A stretch of DNA of 64,000 nucleotides from RYN-230 sp963782185 (GCA_963782185.1 CAWAJB010000013.1:310001-374000); one strand, 5' to 3'. Positions 16,539 to 25,609 are shown, numbered from the stretch's first letter. The notes: generated from the letters alone by a model not told the origin. Made by a program: numbers and translations.

Positions 16539-16862
16539 ATGATCAAGTTGTTGTACAAGCCGGTGGACCTGATCGCTTCGATGGTTGGCGGGTTGCTCGC
16601 CGGGCTGATCTTCAAGAGGGTCTGGAAGCTCATCGGCCAGGGAGACGCGCCTAAGCCCACTGATGAGCGGCGAGGCTGGGGGGAAATCCTGCTGGCTGCG
16701 ATGCTGCAGGGCACGATCTTCGCGCTGGTCAAGGCCGCCGTCAACCGCGGCGCCGCCGAGGGCCTGCGCCGCGAGCCTGCTGCCTTTCTGTGCAGCGGCG
16801 TGTCTCACGGCCGGTGGTTGGGCCTAGGCGCCGCCCGCCCGGGCGCCTGGCGTACCTCGTGA
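16539..16862 (+). CDS. DUF4235 family membrane protein
   Basis: The 107 residues include VDLIASMVGGLLAGLIFKRV (first TM helix) and the DUF4235 signature GWGEILLAAMLQGTIFALVK with AAVNRGAA after it. DUF4235 proteins are short two-TM actinobacterial proteins of unknown role. The last 30 residues (FLCSGVSHGRWLGL...) do not look like the usual W-P-G ending and may result from a late frameshift. Likely co-transcribed with the basic-tail protein upstream. Confidence 0.8.
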   Translation: MIKLLYKPVDLIASMVGGLLAGLIFKRVWKLIGQGDAPKPTDERRGWGEILLAAMLQGTIFALVKAAVNRGAAEGLRREPAAFLCSGVSHGRWLGLGAARPGAWRTS

Positions 16863-16898
16863 CCGGGGATTGCGGGCGAGTCAGCCCGAGACCACGAG

Positions 16899-18497
16899 TC
16901 AGCCCAAGACCATCTGTTCGCCGGAGCCCGATTGCTGGGGGTCTGGCAGGCGCATCATGCGGAACGAGATGAGCAGCCCGGCCAGGCCAGCGAGGATGGG
17001 TATGAGCAGCGCCACCTGAAGGGCGAGGTGCCTTGCCTGGGTGTTGATCTTGATGATCTCGTCCTGCGTCTTCTGCGGCTGGCCGGCGAGTTGTTTCTCG
17101 AGCTGGGTGTTGCTGACCACTTCGGCGTCATGCTCCAGGACCTTGGCGACCTGCTGCTGCTCGGCCCCGGACAGCACGGTGCTCGACTGGGCCAGGCCGG
17201 TGAAGCCAGCCGACAGCACCGCCAGCAAGATGGCGCCGGCGAACGCCAGCCCGAACGACAGTCCGAACGACCCTCCGGCCGAGTTCACCCCGGCAGCCTC
17301 GCTGACGCGTTCCTCAGAGATCGGGGCCAGCGTGTAGTTGTTCAACTGGGAGACCAGCAGGCCCAGCCCCGCTCCCGCGATTATCAAAGGCACCGCCAGG
17401 TACCAGCCTGAAGTCGCCCGGGGCACAATCGGCTCCAGAGCGACCATCCCGATCGTGAACAGCCCGAACCCGGCCCGGATGAGGCTCGCCGGACGCCGCT
17501 TCCCGCCTTTCCTCCCAGCGACCAGCGCCACCGCGAACATGCTCAGGGAGAGCGGGGCGATCGACAGGCCCGCTCCCATCGCGCTGTACTCGAGCACGAT
17601 CTGCAGGTAGATCGGCAGTGCGATCATCGTGCCGCCCAGACCGATCTGCTGCAGCAGTTGCCCGGAGACCCCGAACTTGAACAGCTTGGCCTTGAACAGG
17701 TCCGGGTCCAGCAGCACCGCCTTGCCCGCATGCTTGCGCCGCACCAGCCACCACGCCAGGAGCCCGAGCGAGACCGCCCCCAGCGCCAGAAGCAGGCCCA
17801 CCGCTTCGCCGCCTTCTTGCCAAACGAGGATGCCCAGCACGACGCCGCCCATGCCCAGCACGGACAGGACGGCACCCACGATGTCCACGCGCCGCGATCC
17901 GGTGTATTCCACGTCATGGACCAGCCTGATGCCCGACAGCACGACCGCGATGATGACGTCCTCAAGCACAAACGCGATCCGCCACGACAGGTAGGTCGTG
18001 ATGAACCCTCCCAGCAGCGGTCCCACGGCGGCGGCGATCGCGGCCGCGGCCCCAACCAGCGCGTAAGCCTGCCGTTGCGCGGCGCCCTCGAAGTTACCGT
18101 GGATGAGTGACTGCATCGCCGGCAGCAACAACGATGCGCCGAGCCCGCCCACGATTGCCCAGAAGACGATGATCGCGGTCAGCCCCTGCGCCAGAGCCAT
18201 GGCCAGGGCACCGATCCCATAAGCGAGCAGGCCCAGCACGTACGCGCGCTTGCGCCCGATCAGATCGCCCACCTTGCTGCCAATCAAGATGAACGCCGCC
18301 GACACCAGCGCCTCAAGCGCGATCGCGGACTGAACCCCGCTGACGGTCGTGTGCAGATCATGAACGACCGATGCGATGGACACGTTCATCACCGACGTGT
18401 CGACGACCAGCACGAACATGGCCATCGCCAGCAAGATGGCCAGCCTACGGTCCCCCTTGGCCATCGCCGGGGTGCTGTCGCCGGACTCGCCAGTCAT
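16899..18497 (-). CDS. MFS drug exporter, DHA2 (14-TM) family
   Basis: The 532-residue protein carries the DHA2 pattern VLVVDTSVMNVSIASVVHDL in TM1 (motif D1-like) and GSKVGDLIGRKRAYVLGLLA (motif A). PLLGGFITTYLSWRIAF is motif C with the W-R-x-x-F ending of TM5. About 14 hydrophobic helices are visible, plus a large periplasmic loop near residues 420-480. DHA2 members export drugs or dyes by proton antiport. It converges on the DUF4235 operon, leaving 36 bases between stops. Confidence 0.88.
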   Translation of the reverse strand: MTGESGDSTPAMAKGDRRLAILLAMAMFVLVVDTSVMNVSIASVVHDLHTTVSGVQSAIALEALVSAAFILIGSKVGDLIGRKRAYVLGLLAYGIGALAMALAQGLTAIIVFWAIVGGLGASLLLPAMQSLIHGNFEGAAQRQAYALVGAAAAIAAAVGPLLGGFITTYLSWRIAFVLEDVIIAVVLSGIRLVHDVEYTGSRRVDIVGAVLSVLGMGGVVLGILVWQEGGEAVGLLLALGAVSLGLLAWWLVRRKHAGKAVLLDPDLFKAKLFKFGVSGQLLQQIGLGGTMIALPIYLQIVLEYSAMGAGLSIAPLSLSMFAVALVAGRKGGKRRPASLIRAGFGLFTIGMVALEPIVPRATSGWYLAVPLIIAGAGLGLLVSQLNNYTLAPISEERVSEAAGVNSAGGSFGLSFGLAFAGAILLAVLSAGFTGLAQSSTVLSGAEQQQVAKVLEHDAEVVSNTQLEKQLAGQPQKTQDEIIKINTQARHLALQVALLIPILAGLAGLLISFRMMRLPDPQQSGSGEQMVLG

Positions 18498-18774
18498 AGC
18501 AGGTTCACCATCCCGACAGTCCTGCGCTTTCGGCTGAAGGCAACCCGCGTGCCCTTCGCCCTATCGCGCCCGAACACGACTTGATCATGACCTGGTCAGA
18601 CGCGAGCCGCACGACGGCGCGCTGCCCACGGGACGCGCGGGTGGGCATGACCTGTCCGTCAGCCACCTCTCACAAGCCGCACCGCGATCTCGGGCCATCC
18701 ATGACTGGTCATGATGCCGGAAACCTACTACGGCACCTGGCGGCCCGACTAGGCCCGGATCTGGATCACCACTT
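18498..18774. other. Region without a recognised gene
   Basis: The segment lies between the divergent-side upstream region of the DHA2 exporter and the small ORF below PPK2. No conserved frame and no clear hairpin terminator were seen. Confidence 0.45.
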
Positions 18775-18972
18775 TCAGCACCCGGTGCCGGGGACCCCGC
18801 CGAGCATCCGGCCGTCCGCGGGGACGCCGCGGCTCTCGTTGCGTAGCGCCACCATCGGTCGCCGGATCACATACCGGGACCGATGGATTTCCTCATGCAA
18901 CCGCCACGCCAGCGCGCCCTCGGCCAGGACTTCGGCGATCCGCAGCCGTTCGGCATCCGAAATCCGGTCCAT
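18775..18972 (-). CDS. Small hypothetical protein downstream of ppk2
   Basis: A 65-codon ORF begins 11 bases after the ppk2 stop: MDRISDAERLRIAEVLAEGA then LAWRLHEEIHRSRYVIRR. The first 40 residues are plausible helical protein, the rest less so. No ribosome binding site is obvious. Possibly co-transcribed with ppk2; function unknown. Confidence 0.35.
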   Translation of the reverse strand: MDRISDAERLRIAEVLAEGALAWRLHEEIHRSRYVIRRPMVALRNESRGVPADGRMLGGVPGTGC

Positions 18973-18983
18973 TCAGCCACCAG

Positions 18984-19847
18984 TTAGAAGGGGGCCGGGA
19001 TGTGCCGCAGCGGCAGGTCCGGTTCGGTGTAGCCGCCGGGCCGCTGCCGCCTGGGCAGGGTGACGCCCGGGAGGGCGAGCGGTTTGTAGGGGACCTGGCT
19101 GAGCAGGTGGCTGATGATGTTGAGCCGGCCGCGCCGCTTGTCGTCGGTGTGCGCGATATACCAGGGCGCCCACGCGGTGTCCGTCGCGGCGAACATCGCG
19201 TCCCTGGCCCTGGAGTAGTCATACCAGCGCCTATAGGACTTCAGGTCCATGTCCGACAGCTTCCAGATCTTTCGCGGGTCATTGATGCGGCTCTTCAGCC
19301 GCCGCGTCTGCTCACCGGGGCTGACCTCCAGCCAGTACTTCAGCAGCAGGATCCCGTCATCGGCCATGGCCTTCTCCACCCCGGGCGTGAGCTGGAGGAA
19401 CCGTTCGGTGTCCCGCGGCGTGCAGAAGCCCATCACCGGCTCGACCCCCGCCCGGTTGTACCAGCTTCGGTCGAAGATCACGACCTCACCGGCCGCCGGG
19501 AAGTGCGGGAGGTACCGCTGGATGTACATCTGCGACTTCTCACGGTCGGTCGGCGCGGGCAGGGCCACGACCCGGAACACACGCGGGCTCACCCGCTCGG
19601 TGATCCGCTTGATCGTGCCCCCCTTCCCGGCGGTGTCGCGGCCCTCGAACACGATGCGGATCTTCGCCCCGGTCGCCTTGACCCACTCCTGCATAGCCAC
19701 CAGCTCGCCGTGCAGGACTCTCATCTCCCGCTCGTACTCCTTGCGCTTCATCTTCGCGGGCGGATCGGCGGCAGCCTCTGGCCCCAACACGGCCGACCGC
19801 GCCGTGACCTCCGCGTCGTGCCGCTTCTGCTTGTCCTTCTTCGCCAT
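18984..19847 (-). CDS. ppk2: Polyphosphate kinase 2
   Basis: The 287-residue single-domain PPK2 has the Walker A loop FEGRDTAGKGGTIKRI at about residue 68, the lid region with RVVALPAPTDREKSQMYIQR, and the Walker B motif VVIFDRSWYNRAGVEPVMG. The end is YTEPDLPLRHIPAPF. PPK2 enzymes transfer phosphate between polyphosphate and nucleotides, usually regenerating nucleoside di- or triphosphates. The N-terminal 35 residues are charged and may be disordered. Start ATG at 19847 with GGAGGTTAGCG upstream. Confidence 0.93.
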   Translation of the reverse strand: MAKKDKQKRHDAEVTARSAVLGPEAAADPPAKMKRKEYEREMRVLHGELVAMQEWVKATGAKIRIVFEGRDTAGKGGTIKRITERVSPRVFRVVALPAPTDREKSQMYIQRYLPHFPAAGEVVIFDRSWYNRAGVEPVMGFCTPRDTERFLQLTPGVEKAMADDGILLLKYWLEVSPGEQTRRLKSRINDPRKIWKLSDMDLKSYRRWYDYSRARDAMFAATDTAWAPWYIAHTDDKRRGRLNIISHLLSQVPYKPLALPGVTLPRRQRPGGYTEPDLPLRHIPAPF

Positions 19848-19943
19848 GTCGCTAACCTCCGGATGGATGCGGGTGAGGTGAGTTAGATGTCCGGCGGGTT
19901 CACGGGCGGTTTCGTACCCATTCTGGCCACCGGGCCGGGGCGG

Positions 19944-20060
19944 TCACCCGCGTAGCCACTGCGCATAGGACCTCGAGTTATCCGTGCTCAGTTCCACTCC
20001 ACCCGGCAGGGCCCGGGCGAACACGAGCGTGTACGTGCGGCAGATCCGCGGCACGCTCAT
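19944..20060 (-). CDS. 38-residue ORF overlapping the MMPL stop
   Basis: The ATG of this ORF overlaps the TGA of the MMPL transporter gene (ATGA), so it could be translated by re-initiation: MSVPRICRTYTLVFARALPG then GVELSTDNSRSYAQWLRG. It has no recognised homology and may be chance. Confidence 0.2.
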   Translation of the reverse strand: MSVPRICRTYTLVFARALPGGVELSTDNSRSYAQWLRG

Positions 20061-22162
20061 CCGCTTACGGCTGTCGGTTCGACGGTGATGTCCGCTTCGG
20101 TGGCTGGCTCGCGGGCGAGCCTGCTGGGCCACCAGACCCAGCGGCCGAGGTCGAGGTTGAGGGCGGTGACCAGGACTGACCTGACAACGATGGTGTCCAG
20201 CAGCACGCCGAACGCCACGGCGAAGCCCAGCTCAGCCAGGAAGGTGACAGGCAGCGTCGCCAGCGCGGCGAAGGTGCCCGCCAGTACGGCGCCGGCCGAG
20301 GTGATCACCCCGCCGGTCGCCGCCAGGCCGGTGAGCGCGCCGTGCCGCGCGCCGTGCTTGCCTGCCTCCTCGCGCACCCGGGTCATGAGGAAGATGTTGT
20401 AGTCGATGCCCAGGGCGACCAGGAACACGAAGACGAACAGCGGGAACGAGGTGTCGGCGCCGCCGAAGCCGAAGACGTGGTTGAACACCAGTGCGCTGAC
20501 GCCCAGCGCCGCGGCGAACGACAGCACGACGGTGGCAATCAGCATGATCGGCGCGATCAGCGCCCGCAGCAGCAGCGCCAGGATGAGGAAGACGACGGCG
20601 AGGATGACCGGGATGATCACCGTGCGGTCGTGCGCTGAAGCGTTCTTGACGTCCAGGTTGATCGCCGTGTTGCCGCCGACCAGGGCGTTCGCGCCGGGGA
20701 CCGCGTGCACGGCGGTCCTCACCCGGTCGATGGTGTTATACGCGGCCTGGCTGTCGGGGGCGGTGGTGAGCGTAGCGGTCAGGTAGGCGTGCCCGGCCTT
20801 GCTCGTCCCGGTGACGCCGGTGATCCCCGGCGTGGCCTTGACCGCGGCCTGCAACGCGGCGGCGTGGGCCTGGTTTCCGATCACGATCACCGGCTGGCCA
20901 GCGCCGGCCGGGAAGTGCTGGTCGATGACCGTCTGGCCGGCCACCGAGTCCGGGGTGTGCCGGAATCCCTGCGCGGTGGTCAGGCCGCTGGCCTTGAGCC
21001 CAGTCAGGCCGAGCGCCATCGCGCCAAGGATCACTGCGGTGACCACCCAGACCAGCCGCGGCCGGATCGCGATACGGCGGCCAACCCGCGCCCAGAATCC
21101 TCTCGTCGTCGGCTCGCCGGTGCCGTATGCCGGCTTGACCGGCCAGAACACCCATCGGCCGACAATCACCAGCATGGCCGGCAGCAGCGTCATCATTGCG
21201 GCCAGCGCCACAACGACGCCGATCGCCAGCACAGGTCCCAGGCTCTTGGTGGAGGCCAGCTCCGCGATGGTCAGCGTCAGCAGGCTGACGATAACGGTGC
21301 CCGCGCTGGCGATAATGGCCGGTCCGGCGCGGCGCAACGCGACGGCCATCGCCTCATGCCGGTCCTCGTGCCTGCGCAGCTCCTCGCGGTAGCGGGCGGT
21401 GAGCAGCAGCGCGTAGTCGGTTCCCGCGCCGAACACCAGCACGAGCAGGATGCCGGCGCTCTGCGCGTTGACGGTCAGGCCGTGCCTGGCCAGCAGGTAG
21501 ATCAGTCCCTGAGCGGTGGCCAGCGCGACCCCGGCCGACATGACCGGCAGCAGCCATAGCACCGGGCTGCGGTAGGTAATCAGCAGCAGCACGATGACGA
21601 CCGCCAGGGTCGCGTACAGCAGGATGCCATCGATGCCCTTGAACGCGTTGGCCGAGTCAGCAGCGTTGCCCAGCGGGCCGGCGATGTGGAAGGCCAGGCC
21701 GTTCGCGTCGGTGCGGGCGATGACCCGTAGCTTGGTCGCGGCGGCCGATGCGCCGTTCCAGCCCTTCGAGCCGAGGTTGACCGGGACGATGGTCTCCATC
21801 GCCTTGCCGTCCGCCGACGGTATCGGACCGGCCAGCTGGCTGCGCACTACGCCGTGCACGCCGGCGAACCTGCGGGCGTCGGCAGCCGCCTTGGCCTTAT
21901 CCGCGCCGGTCAGGCCCGACGAGCGGTCGTACACCACGACCGCGGCGTAGATGTTGGGCGATTGGAATCGCGACTGTATGTCCAGCACCTTGGTCAACTC
22001 GGCCGCGGCGGGCAGCCACGCCGACGCGTCGTTCTTCTCCGCGCTGGTGAGCTTGCCGGCCAGCGGGCCGAGCACGGCCACGACGATCAGCCAGAAGACC
22101 AGGACAGCCCACTTGGTCCGCCGTCCGGCGGGGAGGCGGATGATAGCGCTGGCTTTACTCAT
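20057..22162 (-). CDS. MMPL/RND family transporter
   Basis: The 701-residue protein has the two-fold MMPL layout: TM1 (KWAVLVFWLIVVAVLGPLAG), an extracytoplasmic domain to about 180, five TM helices with FGAGTDYALLLTARYREELR (the conserved G-x-D-Y motif), a second soluble domain, then TM7-12 with LVALGIDYNIFLMTRVREEA. The paired D-Y residues form the proton relay in MmpL proteins. Family members export lipids or hydrophobic compounds. GAGGAG precedes the ATG at eight bases. Confidence 0.9.
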   Translation of the reverse strand: MSKASAIIRLPAGRRTKWAVLVFWLIVVAVLGPLAGKLTSAEKNDASAWLPAAAELTKVLDIQSRFQSPNIYAAVVVYDRSSGLTGADKAKAAADARRFAGVHGVVRSQLAGPIPSADGKAMETIVPVNLGSKGWNGASAAATKLRVIARTDANGLAFHIAGPLGNAADSANAFKGIDGILLYATLAVVIVLLLITYRSPVLWLLPVMSAGVALATAQGLIYLLARHGLTVNAQSAGILLVLVFGAGTDYALLLTARYREELRRHEDRHEAMAVALRRAGPAIIASAGTVIVSLLTLTIAELASTKSLGPVLAIGVVVALAAMMTLLPAMLVIVGRWVFWPVKPAYGTGEPTTRGFWARVGRRIAIRPRLVWVVTAVILGAMALGLTGLKASGLTTAQGFRHTPDSVAGQTVIDQHFPAGAGQPVIVIGNQAHAAALQAAVKATPGITGVTGTSKAGHAYLTATLTTAPDSQAAYNTIDRVRTAVHAVPGANALVGGNTAINLDVKNASAHDRTVIIPVILAVVFLILALLLRALIAPIMLIATVVLSFAAALGVSALVFNHVFGFGGADTSFPLFVFVFLVALGIDYNIFLMTRVREEAGKHGARHGALTGLAATGGVITSAGAVLAGTFAALATLPVTFLAELGFAVAFGVLLDTIVVRSVLVTALNLDLGRWVWWPSRLAREPATEADITVEPTAVSG

Positions 22163-22218
22163 GCCTCGATCTCCTCATTGCTGCGGGGACGGCAGGCCCC
22201 GGGTGCTCGGTGGCGGCG

Positions 22219-22443
22219 TTAGCTCCGTAAATGCAGACGCCTGCGCCGCCGGGAACTCACCGGACCGTCCGGCAGCTTCCACCACGGCTGCGCGCCCATA
22301 TTGCTGAAGGCGTTGCCGGCCCGCACGATCAGCCCGAACACGTCCCCGTGGACCTGGGTGATCCGGCAGCCCGGCACCTCGTTCGTGGTTACGATCAGCG
22401 CCGGCAGGGTGTCGCGGGCCTGTGCACTGCACGTCCACCCCAT
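22219..22443 (-). pseudogene. YbjQ/UPF0145-like protein, 3'-truncated
   Basis: The frame contains ALIVTTNEVPGCRITQVHGD followed by VFGLIVRAGNAFSNMGAQ. This is the N-terminal strand-rich half of the UPF0145/YbjQ heavy-metal-binding-like family (L-x-V-T-T-N-x-V-P-G ... G-x-V-F-G-L-x-V-R). After residue 50 homology stops and the frame ends in Arg-rich sequence. The gap to the next gene (22444-22764) holds nothing I recognise. Confidence 0.6.
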
Positions 22444-22764
22444 CCAGGCTCATTCCCACCCGCTGGCACCTCGCCTGGGGCGTGTGGCAGAACTTTGCCG
22501 CACGCCCAGATTGGGCTGATAGGTGCGCCTGCCAACGCCCAGTCCGACCGGTGTCAGCGCGGTGCGGATCGCCAGAAGCAGCGTTGCGCCGCACCCAGGC
22601 CTTCCGTTTGCGGGCTCCGGCCCCTCGGTGGCGAGCTTGAGCGTCACACCGCGGGCCGGAGGATCTGCAAGCCGGCGAGGTGCTTCTCGTTCCCGGCGTG
22701 GGCGGGTCTTGGCCGCACGACCAGAACCGGCCGGCCGTCTGGTGCGTCACCTATGTCACGTGCT

Positions 22765-23376
22765 TCAGCCGGTCGCATACTGAGGGCGCCCGGCCGGCCG
22801 GTAGACCTGGATCGTTACGCCCTTCGAGTCGGCTCGCGATCCGGCCAGGTCAAGCGCCATGTCCGGGCCGGTGTCAGGGAACAGCCGCGTGCCCTGGCCG
22901 ACGACCACCGGGACGATGAGCAGGGTGATCTCGTCGACGAGGTCGTTCTCGAGCAGCCAGCGGATCAGGGTGCCGCTGCCGTGCACCTGCAGCTCACCTC
23001 CCGGCGTGGCCTTCAGCCGGCCGATGGCCACGGCGAGGTCACCGGACAGGACGGTCGTGTCCGCCCAGCGCGGTTCGGTGAGCGTGGTCGATGCGACGTA
23101 CTTGGGCGTCTTATTCAGCGCCACGCCGATGGGGTGGGCGCGCATCTCCTCGATTGCTCCCCAGGAGCCGGCAAAGAGCTCGTAGGTCCGCCGGCCGAAC
23201 AGGAACGCGTCGGCGCGCTGGTAGGTCTGGGTGATCAACGTCCTGGTCTCGTCGTCGCCTGCCCCCTTGGCCCATCCGCCGCGCTCGAACCCGTTCCTGC
23301 GGTCCTCATCCGACGCGTGGCCGTTTCCCTGCACCACTCCATCAACGGTGACTTGCGTCATGGTCGTCAGTTTCAT
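22765..23376 (-). CDS. Dihydrofolate reductase family (RibD C-terminal-like) protein
   Basis: The 203-residue protein starts MKLTTMTQVTVDGVVQG and shows FLFGRRTYELFAGSW, then GELQVHGSGTLIRWLLENDL and ITLLIVPVVVGQGTRLF, all hallmarks of the RibD-C/DHFR-like fold with an NADPH-binding glycine loop (H-G-S-G-T). AAGGAGGG lies nine bases before the ATG. The enzyme's physiological substrate is unknown. It belongs to the same superfamily as the gene at 14695 but the sequences are only distantly alike. Confidence 0.87.
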   Translation of the reverse strand: MKLTTMTQVTVDGVVQGNGHASDEDRRNGFERGGWAKGAGDDETRTLITQTYQRADAFLFGRRTYELFAGSWGAIEEMRAHPIGVALNKTPKYVASTTLTEPRWADTTVLSGDLAVAIGRLKATPGGELQVHGSGTLIRWLLENDLVDEITLLIVPVVVGQGTRLFPDTGPDMALDLAGSRADSKGVTIQVYRPAGRPQYATG

Positions 23377-23531
23377 GATCGCGGTTCCCTCCTTGGGGGC
23401 GCCCCTCGCGGGCGGCCTCTCACCCTTGCTACGAACACCCCGGCCCCGATCCGACAAGGCCCCGGACTTCTTCCGGGGATTTTCTGGTCCGCCGACTGCA
23501 AGCGATCCGCCAGCGCTGACCAACGCCGGTT

Positions 23532-23640
23532 CAGCGCCTGGAATCCGCTGTCCTGCCAGCAGTCCCAGCCGCGGTAGATGCCCGATCGAACACACAACGG
23601 CGGTGCAACCAGCCGCCGTTGCTGTACTTCCGTGCTGTAC
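23532..23640 (+). repeat. Dispersed about 110-bp repeat, copy A
   Basis: CAGCGCCTGGAA through CCGTGCTGTAC matches 45719-45830 over its whole length with roughly four of five bases identical by eye. The most conserved stretches are the start, CCAGCAG, AGATGCCCG and GCCGCCGTTGCTGTACTT. It lies in a gene-free gap (23377-23702) between the RibD-like gene and vapC. Confidence 0.75.
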
Positions 23641-23702
23641 ACCCACCACGACGGCCAACCGGACTCGCCATGGCCCACGAGCAGGCCGCAGCTGGGCGGG
23701 GG

Positions 23703-24080
23703 CTAGACAGGGATGAGGTCGATGTGGATATCAGCGGCTTCCGCCAGGACTCTCAGGTCGCCCGGATCAGAGGTGAGAATATCGTCGCCGTCGGCGGGCA
23801 GGCACACCACGGTGGCGTCAATCGCATCCCGCTGGCCGCTGCGGGCCAGCAGCAGCCCCGCCCGGCGCCCCAGCGGGTCATCGATCGCTGCGACATCGGT
23901 CCCGGCGAGCAGCCGGGCGACTGGCACCTGACGGCCGCGGCCACCACGCCAGACCTGCGCGACCACTCCCCCGCTGGTCACCGGCACCCGCCCCGCCAGC
24001 CGCTCCCGCTTCACCAGCGCCACCACCCCGCGCTCCCCGCGCTCCACCGCGGCGAACGCCCCCGCATCCAGGACCAGCAT
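23703..24080 (-). CDS. vapC: VapC-type PIN-domain toxin
   Basis: The 125-residue PIN domain begins MLVLDAGAFAAVERGERGVV, with the first catalytic Asp at residue 5. VARLLAGTDVAAIDDPLGRR and QRDAIDATVVCLPADGDDIL follow (second and third acidic residues), then TSDPGDL near the end (fourth Asp). VapC toxins are Mg-dependent endoribonucleases, usually silenced by a VapB antitoxin made from the gene immediately upstream. That antitoxin gene is degraded here. The start was chosen where the conserved strand begins. Confidence 0.85.
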   Translation of the reverse strand: MLVLDAGAFAAVERGERGVVALVKRERLAGRVPVTSGGVVAQVWRGGRGRQVPVARLLAGTDVAAIDDPLGRRAGLLLARSGQRDAIDATVVCLPADGDDILTSDPGDLRVLAEAADIHIDLIPV

Positions 24081-24109
24081 CAGGCCGCACCCTGGCCACG
24101 GGCCCCCTG

Positions 24110-24290
24110 CCCTGGCGCCGGGGCTCCGGCGCGCCGCGCACCACGACCGCCCGGCTGCGTGCACTGCGGGCCGCCTCCCGCATCTCCTCCTCGGAGATCT
24201 CACCATGCTCGGCCTCGTAGCCCACCAGGAACTCATCTAGTGCCCGCAGCCGCCGGTCATGATCCTCGGTGTGACGAACCTGTTCGCGTT
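24110..24290 (-). pseudogene. Antitoxin remnant upstream of vapC
   Basis: The frame reads VRHTEDHDRRLRALDEFLVG and then YEAEHGEISEEEMREAARSA with RSRAVVVRG. This acidic-helix ending followed by R-S-R-A-V-V-V-R is what one expects at the end of a VapB-like antitoxin. The normal overlap stop before vapC is only reached in another frame, and no N-terminal DNA-binding segment is visible. The antitoxin therefore looks broken at both ends. Confidence 0.5.
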
Positions 24291-24380
24291 GCTGCGGCTG
24301 CTGCCGGTGAGCAGCCGGTAAGGAGGCAAGGGAGGAAAGTGAAGCATGCCCACACCCTGATCAAGGAAGCCGCAGACAGC

Positions 24381-24448
24381 CCGAAACAGCCCCGTTGCCC
24401 GAAACAGCCCCGTTGCGTTGGGCTAACCGGAACAGGTAAGGGGCTGTT
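24381..24448. repeat. 18-bp direct duplication with shared hairpin partner
   Basis: CCGAAACAGCCCCGTTGC occurs twice in tandem (24381-24398, 24399-24416). The complement of AACAGCCCC, GGGGCTGTT, follows at 24440-24448. Either direct copy can pair with it, giving two mutually exclusive hairpins just upstream of the lsr2-like gene. Confidence 0.8.
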
Positions 24449-24528
24449 CGCTGGCTGCGGTGCGGTGATCGCGGCGTGACACTGGATCTGTACAGTGCAG
24501 ATAGTCCAGCGCAGTGGTGGAGGCCGCG

Positions 24529-24975
24529 ATGGCAACGAAGATAACCGTCGCGCTAGAAGATGATCTTGACGGGGGCCCGGCCAGTGAGACGGTGCGGTTC
24601 GGGCTCGGCGGCGCGCAGTACGAGATCGATCTGAATAAGAAGAACGCCCGGAAGTTCCGGAAGAAACTCACACCCTTCGTCGAGCACGCCCGTAAGGCTG
24701 GACCAGGTCAGCGACGCGGGCCAGCGCGGACCGCATCGAGCCGTCAACGCAGCGGCGAGATCCGGGCGTGGGCCAAAGCCACGGGCCTCGCGGTCAGCGA
24801 CCGCGGGCGCATCCCGGCCAGCGTTGTCGGCCAGTACGAAGCCACCACCACAAGACTCTTAGGCACGCCCGGTTGCCATCGGCATGAACCACTCCGCTCA
24901 GACGGTCTCTGGCCGCGGCCGGCCAGTCAACGGAGTGTCGCTGGGCCTTTAGGCTGCCTGCCTACAGCCGCATAG
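24529..24975 (+). CDS. lsr2: Lsr2-like nucleoid-associated protein with extended C-terminus
   Basis: The 148-residue protein starts MATKITVALEDDLDGGPASE, the Lsr2 dimerisation strands. It continues VRFGLGGAQYEIDLNKKNAR KFRKKL and ends its core with the DNA-binding fold GEIRAWAKATGLAVSDRGRI, where R-G-R is the AT-hook-like minor-groove motif. Lsr2 is an H-NS analogue that silences AT-rich foreign DNA. Usual Lsr2 ends a few residues after V-V-x-x-Y-E-A. Here the frame runs on about 40 residues (LLGTPGCHRHEPLRSDGLWP...), suggesting a lost stop codon. GGAGG precedes the ATG. Confidence 0.9.
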   Translation: MATKITVALEDDLDGGPASETVRFGLGGAQYEIDLNKKNARKFRKKLTPFVEHARKAGPGQRRGPARTASSRQRSGEIRAWAKATGLAVSDRGRIPASVVGQYEATTTRLLGTPGCHRHEPLRSDGLWPRPASQRSVAGPLGCLPTAA

Positions 24976-25609
24976 GGCGCGCGTCAGGCCGGGCAGTATC
25001 AGGCGGCCGAGGGCCAAGACATTCGCCCGCACCGTCGCCGTCACCTGGGGCTCGCGGCGACACCCCGAGGCCCCTCACCCCGCTCGGCCGGCGGCTGGCA
25101 GGCAACAGCGGTAGATGCCAACACGCTGCGTGACCGGGAGTGCAGGCGAGAACGTGCGCGGAGCCGCCTCGGTGCGCTTGATGGCTCTTCAGTGATCACC
25201 GGCCGGGGCGATCAGGTCGATCTGTGCGCGATGTCGTCCGGATCTGCATGAGCGCGCACTCTCGCCTTGTGGTTTCCAGTCCGCCGCCGAAAACCCGCAC
25301 GCCGGCGTTGATGGCCCCTGGACCACCTCGTGCGAGGCCTTGGCCACGGCGGGCATCTCTGGCCGGGGATGTGGTCCATCGCGCGGGCCTCATGGGACCT
25401 GTGCTGCGCGCTGGCCCTGCGGCCGGCCGTCGTGCTGGCCGGCCGCGGCACGGCCGCCTGCTGTTTCGTCACTGTGCCCTGCGGGACAGGCCCGGCGGGG
25501 ACCGCCACGATCCGCGGCAGCGGCGATGAGGTAACCACGGCGGATTTCAGGCGGTCTGGCGGCACGCCGGGTGCCGGCCCTGGACAGCGCACCACGGTGG
25601 GCACCGATA
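24976..25609. other. Gene-poor stretch
   Basis: No intact gene is visible. On the minus strand around 25225-25345 a short run, AINAGVRVFGGGLETTR, resembles the G-V-x-V-x-G-G-L-E core of YCII/DGPF-domain proteins, with an adjoining frame giving AVAKASHEVVQ. It may be a decayed YCII gene, but the match is too short for confidence. The remainder is featureless. Confidence 0.35.

Noticed and set aside
21950..23577. Plus-strand frames (for example 448 codons from 22231)
   Set aside because: Antisense to the YbjQ relic and the RibD-like gene; no domain.
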